Shown: positions 35,461 to 46,783 of the stretch, in pieces | Numbering within the stretch: the stretch's first letter is position 1 | Layout of the letters: every line of letters starts with the position of its first letter | Assembly (NCBI GenBank): GCA_036924085.1 | Contig: JAVGWX010000009.1 | Location: 63,898,512 to 63,962,511, forward strand | Source: Ariolimax columbianus | Lineage: Eukaryota; Mollusca; Gastropoda; Stylommatophora; Arionidae | Direction: 5' to 3' | DNA length: 64,000 nt | Made by a program: the position numbers and the translations under genes | Notes under the pieces: model-generated | Databases searched by the model: none | The model's input: the letters and a program-made list of their open reading frames with translations, nothing else | What the model was told of the DNA's origin: nothing

Positions 35461-36720
35461 CTTCTATCATGCACAACTTCCTACACGCTCCTAACTAATG
35501 GTGACCTAACTTAAATCACTCTTCTATCATGCACAACTTCCTACACGCTCCTAGCTAATGGTTACCTAACTTAAATCACTCTTCTATCATGCACAACTTC
35601 CTACACGCTCCTAGCTAATGGTGACCTAACTTAAATCACTCTTCTATCATGCACAACTTCCTACACGCTCCTAACTAATGGTGACCTAACTTAAATCACT
35701 CTTCTATCATGCACAACTTCCTACACGCTCCTAACTAATGGTGACCTAACTTAAATCACTCTTCTATCATGCACAACTTCCTACACGCTCCTAGCTAATG
35801 GTGACCTAACTTAAATCACTCTTCTATCATGCACAACTTCCTACACGCTCCTAACTAATGATGACCTAACTTAAATCACTCTTCTATCATGCACAACTTC
35901 CTACACGCTCCTAACTAATGGTGACCTAACTTAAATCACTCTTCTATCATGCACAACTTCCTACACGCTACTAGCTAATGATGACCTAACTTAAATCACT
36001 CTTCTATCATGCACAACTTCTTACACGCTCCTAACTAATGGTGACCTAACTTAAATCACTCTTCTATCATGCACAACTTCCTACACGCTCCTAACTAATG
36101 GTTACCTAACTTAAATCACTCTTCTATCATGCACAACTTCCTACACGCTCCTAACTAATGGTGACCTAACTTAAATCACTCTTCTATCATGCACAACTTC
36201 CTACACGCTCCTAACTAATGGTGACCTAACTTAAATCACTCTTCTATCATGCACAACTTCCTACACGCTCCTAACTAATGGTGACCTAACTTAAATCACT
36301 CTTCTATCATGCACAACTTCCTACACGCTCCTAACTAATGGTGACCTAACTTAAATCACTCTTCTGTCATGCACAACTTCCTACACGCTCCTAACTAATG
36401 GTGACCTAACTTAAATCCCTCTTCTATCATGCACAACTTCCTACACGCTCCTAACTAATGGTGACCTAACTTAAATCACTCTTCTATCATGCACAACTTC
36501 CTACACGCTCCTAACTAATGGTGACCTAACTTAAATCACTCTTCTATCATGCACAACTTCCTACACGCTCCTAACTAATGGTGACCTAACTGAAATCACT
36601 CTTCTATCATGCACAACTTCCTACACGCTCCTAACTAATGGTTACCTAACTTAAATCACTCTTCTATCATGCACAACTTCCTACACGCTCCTAACTAATG
36701 GTGACCTAACTTAAATCACT
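35461..36720. repeat. 60-bp satellite, 21 units
   Basis: Exactly 21 x 60 bp. The unit is CTTCTATCATGCACAACTTC, CTACACGCTCCTAACTAATG, GTGACCTAACTTAAATCACT. Most units are identical; rare single changes are AACTAA/AGCTAA, GTGACC/GTTACC and ATGACC. It has no spacers, so it is not CRISPR. The homogeneity indicates recent expansion or conversion. Confidence 0.98.
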
Positions 36721-37473
36721 CACTACTGCTAAACCTAAAACTATTGTCCACAGTCTACGTTCCGTACTTTGCCTGCTGTAACGTGAATCCTGAATTATTG
36801 TGTATTGACGCTGATGGTTAATTCGTGGTTTAAACCCAACCCAGGTAAAACGTCCTTGGTTCCGTTCCTCAGTGACGACTGTCAAACTGCGTTGTAAATC
36901 TCGAAAGACTATGCTACTGCTGCTTGGCTACATGGTGAAGGCAGCCACGTGTTTAAACTGGCGTATGTAGACCACGCGTGTTAAACAAAGACAGGCTGAC
37001 CACGCGGCAACCTGGCGCGGGTCGAGACACGTGTGAACTGATATAGTTCTTTATCAGCCGATCTAGATGTCAAGAAGCCCGTTCTCTCTCACAGCGGGTA
37101 GCTATGACTGATATATGCTGCTTTTGTGAGATCTTTGCGATAACTATACACTTGAAAGGTCGCCCACGTGGCTGACGCTGGTTAAACTTCAACCTGATGA
37201 AACGTTATCTAATTACTCACAAATCAATACTTTACTTCTGCAAACCAGAACTCCGTCAATGCGACGTTCACTATTCTCTGACTGAACTGAGTCTCAAAGT
37301 GAGTCCATCTCTGAATAGTCTCTCTGGTAATATATCTCTCTGAATGTCTCGTAATGTAATGTCTCTCTTGTGAATCTCTTTGAAAAGTTTCTCTCGAAAT
37401 GTGTCGGCTCTGAAATGCCGTCTCTCTCTGAATCTCTCGTAAAAATATGACCCGGGCTCCTGGCCCGCCAGGC

Positions 37474-37480
37474 TTTTATA
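37474..37480 (-). promoter_or_regulatory. TATA-box core promoter candidate
   Basis: The minus strand reads GGTGTTATAAAAGCCTGGCG, a well-formed TATA box in a GC-rich setting, followed by a purine-rich leader with many GAGAGA motifs. The only upstream-overlapping frame (37271-37600) spans the TATA box itself and is not convincing as a gene. Confidence 0.4.
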
Positions 37481-37841
37481 ACACCGGACTATTTTCTCTG
37501 CCTGCGCTACTTTCAAAATGGCATCCTGAGCGCCGATATGAATCCGCAACACTGTCGTGGTATAACTGACGTGTGTGGTCTGGTCCGGTGGAAAGTCCAC
37601 CTCTAAATTTAAAGAAATATCTATAATTACGATTGTGAAGTAATTCTAAACATAATAAGCTGTCAATAGGGAGACAAGATTTGTCTGCCAAGACTAAATC
37701 TGCCACAAAAACTAGTTCTTCATTTCCTATTTTAATTAATGTGTGTGATTTCATATATTTAGCATCAATACTTCTGTCTTCTTTATATTAATATTCAGTC
37801 CCAGATGTTTACTATATGCATTCAATCGCTCATTTGTTTTG

Positions 37842-38090
37842 CTATCTTAAAGGAGCATGTTGACGACACATGTCTTGTAAACTACGGCCTTGGTTTGAAT
37901 TGTAAGTTTCTGGTTTTCCTAAAACTCGAGTTGCGAAACGAGCAAACGTAGTATCAGCTTTGCCAATGTGACTATTTATTTCTGGGTATAGAGGATGCTT
38001 GTCATTGAATAGGGACCCCAAGTATGTTAATTGGGGGACAGCTACCAATTCAGAACTATCGATTCTAAGAGTTGGCGTGGCATTTACTTT
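37842..38090 (-). mobile_element. LINE RT fragment
   Basis: Minus-strand frame VAVPQLTYLGSLFNDKHPL then PEINSHIGKADTTFARFATR, the YLGS / I..RI.KA..AF region after the RT core. It is separate from the LINE split by the Helitron, since it repeats the same protein region. Confidence 0.7.
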
Positions 38091-38700
38091 CTAGGCAACC
38101 TATGCCAACCAAGAGCGCAAACTTAACACCTTACATCTACGGCGCCTTCTTGGAATTATATAGAGTGACACATGCAGAGAGTGGGAGCCTCGTAGCGCAG
38201 TGGTTAGGGCGCTAGCTTCGCATCTGAGTGGTCCTGGGTTCATTCCCCGGTAATGTTTTTTTCAGACTGCAATGGCTCCCGGGTCGACCTAGCCTTAAAT
38301 GGGTACCGGTTCAGTCCAGGAAGTAAAAGCGGCGAGGGAGAGGAGATGCCTACCGTCCTCATATAGCCGAGCCTTTGAAATGTGAGATCGCTAACACCTC
38401 ACATCCCTACGGCAGTAAATGCTATGGGGTACTTTACTTTACTTTTACACATGCAGAGGTGCACTCTGGTCCTGATCTCTTAAGTATATGCACTCTCCTT
38501 AGCAGCGAAGACTACCATGACTTGGTCAAGCTCGTCTCTTGGAAGATGGTTGCATCCCCAAAGATATCCTCGAGGGACAGAGGGTGGTTGTAAAAGAACA
38601 GTTGACTGACCACATCTGAAGCTCAAAAATGTGTGCAAGCTTGACATGGACATGAGTCTGACATCCTGGGAAGGCGAAGCTGCAAACCGATCCAAGTAAA
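38090..38700 (+). mobile_element. LINE C-terminal fragment split by a SINE
   Basis: The plus strand carries ERKLNTLHLRRLLGII-like text before the SINE. After it come SMYTLLSSEDYHDLVKLV-like text and WKMVASPKISSRDRG, matching the RRL.WLGHV..M.DGR.PK.IL block of common LINEs. Arranged head to head with 37842-38090. Confidence 0.65.
38180..38446 (+). mobile_element. SINE family B with 12-bp target duplication
   Basis: tRNA head with A box TAGCGCAGTGGTTAGGGCG and B box GGGTTCATTCC. The body reads GGCTCCCGGGTCGACC and the tail is (ACTTT)n. The duplication ACACATGCAGAG is perfect (38168-38179 and 38447-38458). A second copy is at 47432-47702. Confidence 0.85.
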
Positions 38701-38710
38701 AGTGTGTCAT

Positions 38711-39375
38711 GAAGGAAAGAGACCTAGGAGTTGTAATAAATCATACAGGAAAGGTGCGGGAGCAAGTCCAGGTGCCAGTGAAAAAAGGCTAATGCCATGT
38801 TGACCATAATAAAAAGAAACATTTCACATACGAGCAAGGAAGTAATAGTAAAACTATATAAATCATTGGTGAGACCTAAATTAGAGTACTGTGCTGAGGT
38901 GTGGTCCATATAATAGAGTGGAAATAAGCATGCTGGAAAGGGTACAAAGAAGAGCTACAAATAATGATCGCTGTTTCAGAATTATAGTTATGAGGAAAGA
39001 CTAACAAAACTGGTCTTTAGTGTCTTGAACAAAGAATAATTCGAGGTGACTTAATACAGGTGTATAAAGTAATAAATGGAAAGGATAAATTAGACTATAC
39101 CAAGTTTTTCAAAGTACAACCGGGTACAAGAACAAGAGGGTGCAGCTACAAATTTTTTAAAGACAGGTCCAGATTATATATTAGGAAATATATTTTTTAG
39201 TCAGAGAGTGGCGAATTCTTGGAAGGCATTGTCGCAGGATGTAGTGGAAGCAGAGTCAGTTAATGCATTCAAAAATAGACTTGATGCTCACAGTAGTTTC
39301 ATTATCCGTGGAGTAAAATAAACTGGCTGTATACAGACTCTGTTGAACCTTCTAAACCAGTATAACGAAGTCAAG
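38711..39375 (+). mobile_element. CR1-like LINE, 3' part
   Basis: Starts at GACCTAGGAGTTGTAATAAA. Encodes the CR1 tail in broken frames (LVRPKLEYCAEVWS-like, TRTRGCSYKFFK, IRKYIF) and ends with the family hairpin (CTGGCTGTATACAGACTC). The 5' truncation lies within a few bases of that of the copy ending at 25608. Confidence 0.75.
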
Positions 39376-39440
39376 TTATGAAAAGACACATCAAGCTGAG
39401 TGCCAAGAAGCTATTACATCACGGAGAAGTGAAACGTCAA

Positions 39441-41690
39441 CTTCACGTCTTTATACTGGTTTAGAAGAGTATGTGTACAACCAGTTTCATTTACATTACC
39501 TTGCTCTAAAAGCTATGCGCATCCAATGTATTCTTACATGTATTAATTGTCTCTGTCTCCACTACCTCCCGTGGAAATGAACTCCAAGCATTCACAACTC
39601 TCTGACTAAAAAAATATTTCCTAATATCTAATCTGGACCCCTCTTTAATTAATTTGTAGCTATGCTCTCTTGTTCTTGTGGGTGGCTGTATTTTGAAGAG
39701 AGAAAAAAACTTGTTATACTCTAATTTATCCGTTCTTGTGATCATCTTTCAGACAGACTATGATGGGAGAGAGTTCAATAAAGAACACGCTACATGATGA
39801 TCTTATATCTGATATTGTATTAAGTCACCTCGAATTCTTCTTTCTTCTAGACACTGTAAGCCTTTTTTTTCTTAGTCTTTCCGTATAACTGTAATTCTGG
39901 AATCCCACTATCAGCTTTGTAGCTCTTTTTTGTATTCTTTCCTGCATGTTTTATATCCCCTCTCTGATAAGGGCTCCACGCCTGTACACAGTGCTCCAAT
40001 TTAGCTCTAACTAATGGTTTATACAGTTTGACTATCACTTCCTTACTCCTGTGTTTAATATTTCTTTTTATCATACTTAACATTCCATTTGCCTTTTTCG
40101 CTGCTACTTGAACTTGCTCACTCACCTTACCTGTATGATCTATTATAACCCCTAGGTCCCTTTCCTTATCTATCTTTCTAATTTTGTTCTTTCCCATTCT
40201 GTAATCATGTTCCATAATGGATCTACCCATGTAGATGACTGTACATTTATCTACATTAAACTCCATTTGCCAGCTCACAGACCATTCTCGAATTGTATCT
40301 AAATGCGACCTCAATATATCTTCTGCTTAGATGAGACACTACTGCATAGTTTTGTGTCATCAGCAAATGTCTAAATCGTTTATTTATATATCAAGAACAA
40401 AAATTGGTCCAAAAAGCGAGCCATGTGGTACTCCATTTTTCACTTCACACCACTCAGAGAACTCCTTATTTATGCCCGCCCTCTGCCTTCTGTCCGTTAA
40501 CCAATTTTCAATCCATTTGGCAACTTCTCCACCTATTCCATGTGATTTTAACTTTCGAAATAATCTTTGATGAGGTACTCTATCAAAGGCCTTTGCTAAA
40601 TCTAGATAAATAACATCCACTGGCTCCCCTTTATCAATCATTTTAGAAACCTCCTACATGAATTCTAATAGATTTGTTAAGCATGATCTCTCTTTCTCTC
40701 TCTCTCTACTAAAACCATGCTGACTATTTCTGATTAGATTAAAGTTGTCTAAATGCATTACAATGTTTTCTTTAATTATTGACTAACAATTTACAGACTA
40801 TGCTTGTTAAACTAATCGGTCTATAATTTGCTGGATCTGATATTTTGCCATTTTTAAATAATGGGATCACTCCTGCATCTTTCCAATCCCGTGGAACAAT
40901 CCCTTTTGCAATTGATTGAGAACATAATATACCCAATCGTTTTGCTAGTTGGTCTCTTCTTCTTCTGCGTTCGCTCTCAATCTCCCGCTACCAAGCTCTG
41001 AACAGGGCTTTGCAAGTAGTAGGATGTAGTCCAGAGAACGTAATGCGTTGTGTCGCTAGTTTACAGCTTGACTGCGATATTTGCACCTTTTGGTCCGACA
41101 CATCCTTCTTCGGCAGCAGTCGGTCTCTATTTTTAAACATCAATTTTGGATGAATACCATCTTGACCTGGACATTTATCCACTTTCAACCCCTCCAATTT
41201 TCAAAAAACCCTTTCCTCTGTAATACAGATTGATCTTAATTCCGCTGTATTCATGTCTCTGAAAGATATCTATAGGCTCTTGGAGCAGTTATCTTTTGTA
41301 TAGACTGTGCCAAAGTACTGATTGAGTAGATTAGCTGCCTCCCTATTCTCACTTATTATTTTTCCTGTACTGTTTATGAGAGGGCCTACTTTGTTTTTCG
41401 TTCTTTGTTTATTTCTAATATAAGAAAAGACGCTTTTACTGCCATACTTGATCCTCTGAGCAAGTTTTTTTTTTCGAAGTCTATTTTATCCTGTTTTATT
41501 CACTTTCTGAGCTTTGTTCTACTTGTCCAAATATTTTTTAAAATTTACCTGCCTCTATATATTTTTTCCATCTTTATTTTTAGCTCTTCTACATTTAACT
41601 ACAAATCTAGTTATCCACTTTTTACGCTTGTGGTCTACCTCCCTACTTTTAAAACTCGCAAAGAAGGAAAATACAAATCTTAGAAGATAG
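39441..41690 (-). mobile_element. CR1-like LINE, most complete copy (RT domain)
   Basis: On the minus strand, from right to left: YIRNKQRTKNKVGPLIN, EGLKVDKCPGQDGIHPKL, (nested SINE), GIVPRDWKDAGVIPLFK, DVIYLDLAKAFDRVPHQRLF (RT motif with catalytic D), EWCEVKNGVPHGSLFGPI, ICADDTKL (catalytic DD kept), DLGVIIDHTGKVSEQVQV and the CR1 C-terminus near 39506-39745. The endonuclease is missing (5'-truncated near 41690), and a few stops and a 60-bp insertion near 39760-39815 disrupt it. Architecture and motifs place it in the CR1 superfamily. Confidence 0.85.
40948..41118 (-). mobile_element. SINE family G 3' half nested in the CR1-like LINE
   Basis: TCTTCTTCTTCTGCGTTCGC at the left, GGTCCGACACATCC core at the right. 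It cuts the LINE ORF between NRDRLLP and the GIVPRDW block. Confidence 0.7.
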
Positions 41691-42658
41691 TTACCACTCC
41701 ATACTAGCATCATCCTATAGTCAGTCATGACTGAAAGTGGTTACTTATATTTCATTTGAATGTACTGGTGTATTTGCAAATAATGCAATGTCGTCAGCGT
41801 GTTGCAGATATTCCAAAGTAGAAAATAATCTCCAGCTTAATTCTCTTGGAGTGTCTACCTTTGGTCTGTTGCATCTTCCCATCAAGGAGCATCCCTGTTC
41901 TCTTGTTTTCACCTTAGAAGTTTGATCGCCGTGTTCAACACTACATATACAATCTGTGTGAAACGGTGCAACTAGGGATACAATTAAGCGCTTAGAATCA
42001 GTCACGATGTAGGCCTATATGCTCATGCTGCCAACGTAGTAAACACGCAATATTGCAATAATACGCACAAGTACTGTTGTTTGATCATCAGTACTACATA
42101 CAAACAGAGCGAAACATGAACAAAGTCGCATTGAAAGAGTTGTGCTGCATTTATTAAGGTAGACAAAGCAACAATTGTTTAAAAAGAATACACTGACACT
42201 GTTAACGTTAAAAATATTGACGTGTTGAAAGCATATAGTTTTCCCGCGTTTTGCACCGCTGTGCGGTTTTCTTGGCAAGAGCAGATTATTCTTTCAATTT
42301 CTCACTTTGACTTTAATGGTGACAATAAAAATCAATTAAGATAAAGCTTTTTGTGATTTTCCTTATTGAACAAAAGATCTATTTCACTATTCGTATACAG
42401 TTTATTACAAATACTTTCTCAATTAAAGAAAGCCGCTTATATGTCCATTCTCATCACAGCCCACTGCGCCAACCAGGCGTTTCAGGGACATCCTCACTTG
42501 GTACGGAAACCTGGTAATGTTGTGATCTTGTGGGCCAAGTTAGTGAATGACTGAGACAGTGACAGAGAGAGAGAGTGAGAGAGAGAGCAACAGAGACAGA
42601 CACAGAGACATACACTGGTTTTGGCATCATAGTTTAGTCTGGGAGGCATCCTGAAATT
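41691..42658. other. Sequence upstream of the makorin start
   Basis: No other gene is seen. Positions 41745-42005 have a minus frame with ANTPVHSNEI and ADDIALF (LINE RT debris). A GAGAGA-rich stretch lies at 42560-42600, just before the first exon. No TATA box or initiator can be assigned, so the promoter is not located. Confidence 0.4.
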
Positions 42659-42723
42659 ATGGCGGAAGGTGGTTATGACCCGAGACACCGACATTTTACC
42701 GGCAAGTCCCTACAAGTATGCAG
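42659..42723 (+). CDS. MKRN: Makorin (CCCH/RING E3 ubiquitin ligase), coding exon 1
   Basis: Starts ATGGCGGAAGG in a fair Kozak setting (G at +4) and encodes 21 residues ending HRHFTGKSLQVC, then AG|GTAAAA. The final Cys is the first ligand of zinc finger 1, and the split codon plus the next exon gives C-R-F-Y-L-R-N-N-C. Makorins begin with such a short leader directly followed by a CCCH finger. Makorins are RING E3 ligases that also bind RNA through their CCCH fingers. Start choice: it is the only in-frame ATG that leads into the finger. Paralogue (1 or 2) cannot be decided from this part. Confidence 0.85.
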
Positions 42724-42825
42724 GTAAAATGCTCAGTTGATGTTGTTTTATCATATACTAATCTTGTACGTTAGAGAGCTCTTCTCTAGTGTAATATCAA
42801 GGCAGCCAAAGGTGCCGGGCTCAAA

Positions 42826-42884
42826 CTTAACTTAACGTCTTTATACTGGCTTAGAAGACTCTGCAGAGTCTGTATACAACCTCG
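42826..42884 (-). mobile_element. CR1-like LINE 3' terminus in makorin intron 1
   Basis: TTAAG-type tail followed by the hairpin with the perfect palindrome ACTCTGCAGAGT. Confidence 0.7.
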
Positions 42885-43179
42885 ACACCCTCCAATCGAC
42901 CCAGTTGTAAACTGGTACCTGACTTACTATTAGGAAGGAAAAGAAGGGAACTGGTCATCCAATAAAATAGTGATTGATTATTATTATAGCTGAGGCCTAA
43001 TAATACAAAATTACAATGAAGTCACTCAAGTCACTGATACTTCCAACCCTACAGTAGTCATCAGGACAACCCCCAAGTAGTGTCTGTCTTGTCCTTAGCC
43101 TTAAGTTAGAATCTTACTTTTATTTTAGAGTATACCATGTTTAATGTTACATAATGAATTATAGATGAACAGGAGTATT

Positions 43180-43335
43180 TGTTCTTCTTCGGTGTTCATC
43201 CTGAAAAGAACGTTCTATCCTAGTTTACAGCGAGGCTGTGACTGATATCATCACCTTTGCCTTTCACTCTGACACATCCGATTTCAGCTGGCTTTTTTGG
43301 GTACCAGGTTTGCCTTCCCACTGCACTGACCCTGA
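43180..43335 (-). mobile_element. SINE family G 3' part
   Basis: GTTCTTCTTCGGTGTTCATCC at the left (tail side) and the core GACACATCCGATTTCAGC. Confidence 0.6.
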
Positions 43336-43689
43336 TACAAGCATCCAAATATGAGTAGTAGCTGCCATTCACAGTATCAAAACAAACAATTAGTCTTTCT
43401 CAACGAACACCAGACCCAGCCTAGATTACACCAACAGGACCCTATAATTCAGCATAATCATCGCTATCACTAGTCACTATATCATGGTTCAATTCAGACA
43501 GGTTGTTGCTGTATATCTGTTCTTTTATATTATACAAAATCTACATCAATGCACATAAGTGTTCAGCCTCTATCACCATATAACAAAGGATATGGATGCT
43601 GATGGTTCCAGTAGCTTATTGGTTGTGCAAACTCTTGCTTTTGTCTTCTGAGGTGTTTCTCCCTAAGCCCATGTTTGATGTTAAACTAA

Positions 43690-43930
43690 TGTAGATGGGC
43701 CACCAATTCATCGATTGCAGTGTCATCCGACAGTGAGCTGGCTTGCAAGGCTGTGATTACAGCATGCCAGGGTTCAAATTCATGGATGGACAGAAAAAAA
43801 AATAGTTGTTTGTGTCTGGTATGACTGCTTCTCCAGTTGACCCAGCTGTAAATGGGTACCTGATGTATGTTTGGGGAAGGTAAAAACAGCAAGGGTGGGA
43901 ACTGGTCACCCAACTGCACATATGCTGAGG
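43690..43930 (+). mobile_element. SINE family C
   Basis: B-box-like AGGGTTCAAATTC and the body CAGCTGTAAATGGGTACCTG, ending GGGAACTGGTCACCC. A partial relative is at 42893-42990. Confidence 0.55.
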
Positions 43931-44029
43931 TTTAGTGTATGAAGAGTTATATATTCATAAACGGTGACAATTGTTACAATTGGACTGACCTTTGCTTTGC
44001 TATCTAACAGGAAGTTATGAATTCTTCTT

Positions 44030-44330
44030 GTTCGCCATTATTTTGTTAGTTATGCCTACACATAAAGTCCAGTTCTCTGGATAAAGTTATCATGATGCAG
44101 AGCTCTTCAGGGCTTTCAAACAGATTTTTTGTCAAGGTTGATCTCTATAGGCCAGGGCTCATTTTGCTGTTGTCTAAGCATATTGCTGACTTGTATGATT
44201 TGCTCAGTTCTGTATGCTGTTTGTCTGCACATACACATGTGTGATGGGACAAGTTTTAATTTATGTAAGTGACTATTCAATCTCTTATGTCCCATTCTCA
44301 CATGTAACAAGGGTCACTGGCTGTACTTGA
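44030..44330 (-). mobile_element. LINE C-terminal fragment
   Basis: The minus frame reads VRMGHKRLNSHLHKLKLVP, then CMCRQTAYRTEQIIQVS and NEPWPIEINLDKK, the R.GH.RLN.H......C.C...T..H/QI... ending of I/Jockey-type LINEs. Confidence 0.65.
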
Positions 44331-45700
44331 TCAAGATAGTGGGAGTTGTCTCACATTGAATTGACTTTCCACATTACTGGGATAAGGGTGTTTTGTTTTT
44401 CCTGTAAGCTGATTTTGTTGTTGTTCATGTTTTGTTTCCTCTTTTTCTAACTTCTCTGCTCTTGTCATAGATTGGATTCACAAGACCTTGAAGCCTTTTT
44501 TGTCCACTAATCACTTATGTCATAGCCATCCCTACTCTATTGAAGCAATGATTGAGAGTTGGACACACTGATTGTACTGAACAGCAGGATCTTACACAAC
44601 CACCTCAGATTTGAAGTAACTGCTTCAATCTTCATTCTCATGCTGGAGGATTTGTCTTGTATGCCTCATAGTATCATTGACTCCACCTCTCACTAGACCA
44701 GCGAGACACCCTAAACAAAAGCATCAGGACTGACCAAGCCTTTTGTAACTCAACACTTGCAACTATGGAAAATAGGCAGAGTTTAATTCAAACATATTTA
44801 TAGACTCAATTATCCCCAAGCCTTCCTATCATCAAGCATACATTATGCAGTCCGTAAATGTTATTGTCACAGGTAGTCAAACAATAAACAGTGGTAGTTT
44901 CAATTAAGGAAAATGGTAAGCAAGGCACTATATGAAAAATCCGAGGCAGCAAGCAAGTTATAAACAAAGGTTTATGATCATCAGGGCTTGACAAAAGCAC
45001 TTGACTGCAATGAGTAAAAAATTTTGCTTGACAATTAAAAGAAATCTGTTTTAAATTGTTACTACATAATGACTCTCGCACGATTATTAATGATATTACG
45101 GATTGAATAGATTGTATATAATCTAGCTTATGATGATGTCTAAATGGACCTCTACTGTCACAATTTAAACTCACTAAAGCCATCAATAAATGGTACTACA
45201 GTGCTAAAACTACCGGGCACGTTCAAGGATACAGCAGTGCATTTTTTCTTAAGAAGAAATAGATTAATATTGTGTAAGTAATAAAATATATTTTGGTTTG
45301 GTACGCATTGTTATGTAGAAATAAAGGGGAATTAGTGCCTTGTTAAAATTTGTTAACATAAATTTCACGACTAGTCCTACCATACTGACTGGTGAAATTT
45401 TTGACTGACTGATAAGTCACCTTGTCAAGCTCTGATGATCACATAGACAAGTATTTATCTACACTCGAAAAACATATATCATGAACAACAGAAATCAAAG
45501 TGAGGTAATAGCAGCCTAGAACTCAAACACTGGACCTCCAGGTGACGGAAATGCCTTGCCACAAGAGTGAGAAGAGTTACGGTACAAGACCAACGGGATA
45601 CCCACACAAAAAAATATCACAGCAAGATAGGAATGTTATACTGTAATGGAGTCTATAAATATGTCTGGATCAAACTCTGTCTATATTCCACAGTCGCAAA
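44331..45700. other. Intron 1 sequence, no exon seen
   Basis: Minus frame 44806-45186 is 126 codons long but has no recognisable domain and odd composition. A diverged tRNA-SINE head (minus) may lie at 45490-45560. Confidence 0.4.
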
Positions 45701-45714
45701 TGTTGAATGATGAA

Positions 45715-46075
45715 AGGCAAGGATCAAGATGCTGAGAAGTGCAATGAGCTGCAGGGGTCAGCAACTCAAAGCTGACGGCTAGTGTCAAGGCCAGCGAACT
45801 AGAGCTGAGAAGATCTTTCTGTACCTCTACACAATGATCTTGGATAACATGCTGCAACAGAGCAGATTGGCCAAAGAGAAGGTATCAAAGAGAGAAGGCT
45901 AACTCGGTACTCATAAATGCCTGCTGAAGTTGGATGTGTTGCACCCAAGGTGCGAATATTGCAGTCAAGCTGTAAACTATGACACGTTTTCCATTCTTCA
46001 GACAACATCCTGCTACTTGCAAAGCCCTTTTCAGGTCTTTGGAGCAGGAATTGAGAATGAAAGAAGAAGAATGAC
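45715..46075 (+). mobile_element. SINE family G, full length
   Basis: Body CAGCAACTCAAAGCTGACGG, core GCTGAAGTTGGATGTGTTG, and tail GAATGAAAGAAGAAGAATG. Confidence 0.75.
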
Positions 46076-46176
46076 AAAAGGCATAGACAGTTATGACACT
46101 TTTTGTCTAAATCACATTGCTTCAACACCCAGGGACGACCTACACAGTGTTTTATCTAAATTAAACAGTCGGTTAA

Positions 46177-46422
46177 GGGGACGGCGTTGCCTAGTGGTTA
46201 AGTGGCATGTCTCACAATCCGAAGGTGCTGGGTTCGATCCCCATCACAGCACCGGCCGTTACCCCGGGGAAGCAAACCCTTAGAAAATGCAGGAGGAAGC
46301 AGACCCTTACATAAAATGCATGCTGAAGTTGGATGCACTGGGCCGACAGGCGCAAAATAAAAACACAGTGCAACGCACACCGCCTAAGAGATTAGAAAAA
46401 TTAGGCAAAAACAAAAAAAAAG
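46177..46422 (+). mobile_element. SINE family A, full length
   Basis: The best head of the family: A box TTGCCTAGTGGTTAAGTGG, B box GGGTTCGATCCCC, core ATGCTGAAGTTGGATGCACT, and A-rich tail. About 230 bp upstream of makorin exon 2. Confidence 0.8.
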
Positions 46423-46651
46423 GCAGTTTCCTCTGGTCCATACCAGTTCTGAGTTAACTGCTGAATGCCAGCTGATGCCAGGGAAGGTACTGTACTAATT
46501 ACCTGGGAATCGTTTCAAAATCTGATATCTGCATCAAAAACAAACATCTAATATTCCTTGAAAATGTAATCTTCTTAGTTATCAAATTATGTAAACCTTC
46601 TTCAGGCATGTGTAGAAAGATGACAGCTTAGATATTTCTTTCCCATAACAG

Positions 46652-46783
46652 GTTCTACTTGCGAAATAATTGTAACAAAGGAGACAGTTGTGCATTTCGT
46701 CATGTTCGTAATGGAACTGCAGAGGATGATGTTGTCTGCAAATATTACCAAATTGGTTGTTGTGCCTATGGAAATAATTGCAA
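46652..46783 (+). CDS. MKRN: Makorin, coding exon 2 (zinc fingers 1 and 2)
   Basis: Acceptor CCCATAACAG, donor AA|GTATGT. It completes zinc finger 1 (C-x7-C-x5-C-x3-H: C from exon 1, then NNCNKGDSCAFRH) and begins finger 2 (VVCKYYQIGCCAYGNNC). The last codon is split, and its third base comes from exon 3. Tandem CCCH fingers separated by about ten residues are the makorin N-terminal pair, known in the family for RNA binding. All metal ligands are kept. Confidence 0.93.

Larger units (their letters stand above)
35275..37715 (+). mobile_element. Helitron-like non-autonomous element (2.44 kb)
   Basis: The left end starts TCCGTTAATAATG after an A. The right end is CTAG (37712-37715) followed by T. 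Ten bases before CTAG is a hairpin (37677-37701: AGATTTGTC, loop TGCCAA, GAC-T-AAATCT). TC at the 5' end, hairpin plus CTRR at the 3' end and insertion between A and T without duplication are the Helitron rules. No Rep/helicase ORF is present. It interrupts a LINE and contains a 21-unit 60-bp array and a GC-richer segment with promoter-like features. Confidence 0.7.

Noticed and set aside
35461..36720. CRISPR-like regular array
   Set aside because: Units are contiguous with no spacers and the DNA is animal; this is a satellite inside a mobile element.
37271..37600. 109-codon minus-strand ORF as a captured gene
   Set aside because: It runs across the TATA box and a GAGAGA-rich leader; the arginine-rich text comes from that simple repeat.
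35275..37715. Solo LTR in place of a Helitron
   Set aside because: TG...CA borders could be drawn nearby, but the flanking 5-bp match is only 3 of 5, while the hairpin plus CTAG and A|T insertion fit better.
44806..45186. 126-codon minus-strand ORF as a gene
   Set aside because: No domain, unusual composition, no splice or promoter context; lies in a makorin intron.
46190..46260. True tRNA gene
   Set aside because: A and B boxes are good, but acceptor and anticodon stems do not pair and the same head recurs with a SINE body. The same applies at 735, 19250, 38186, 47330 and 51960.
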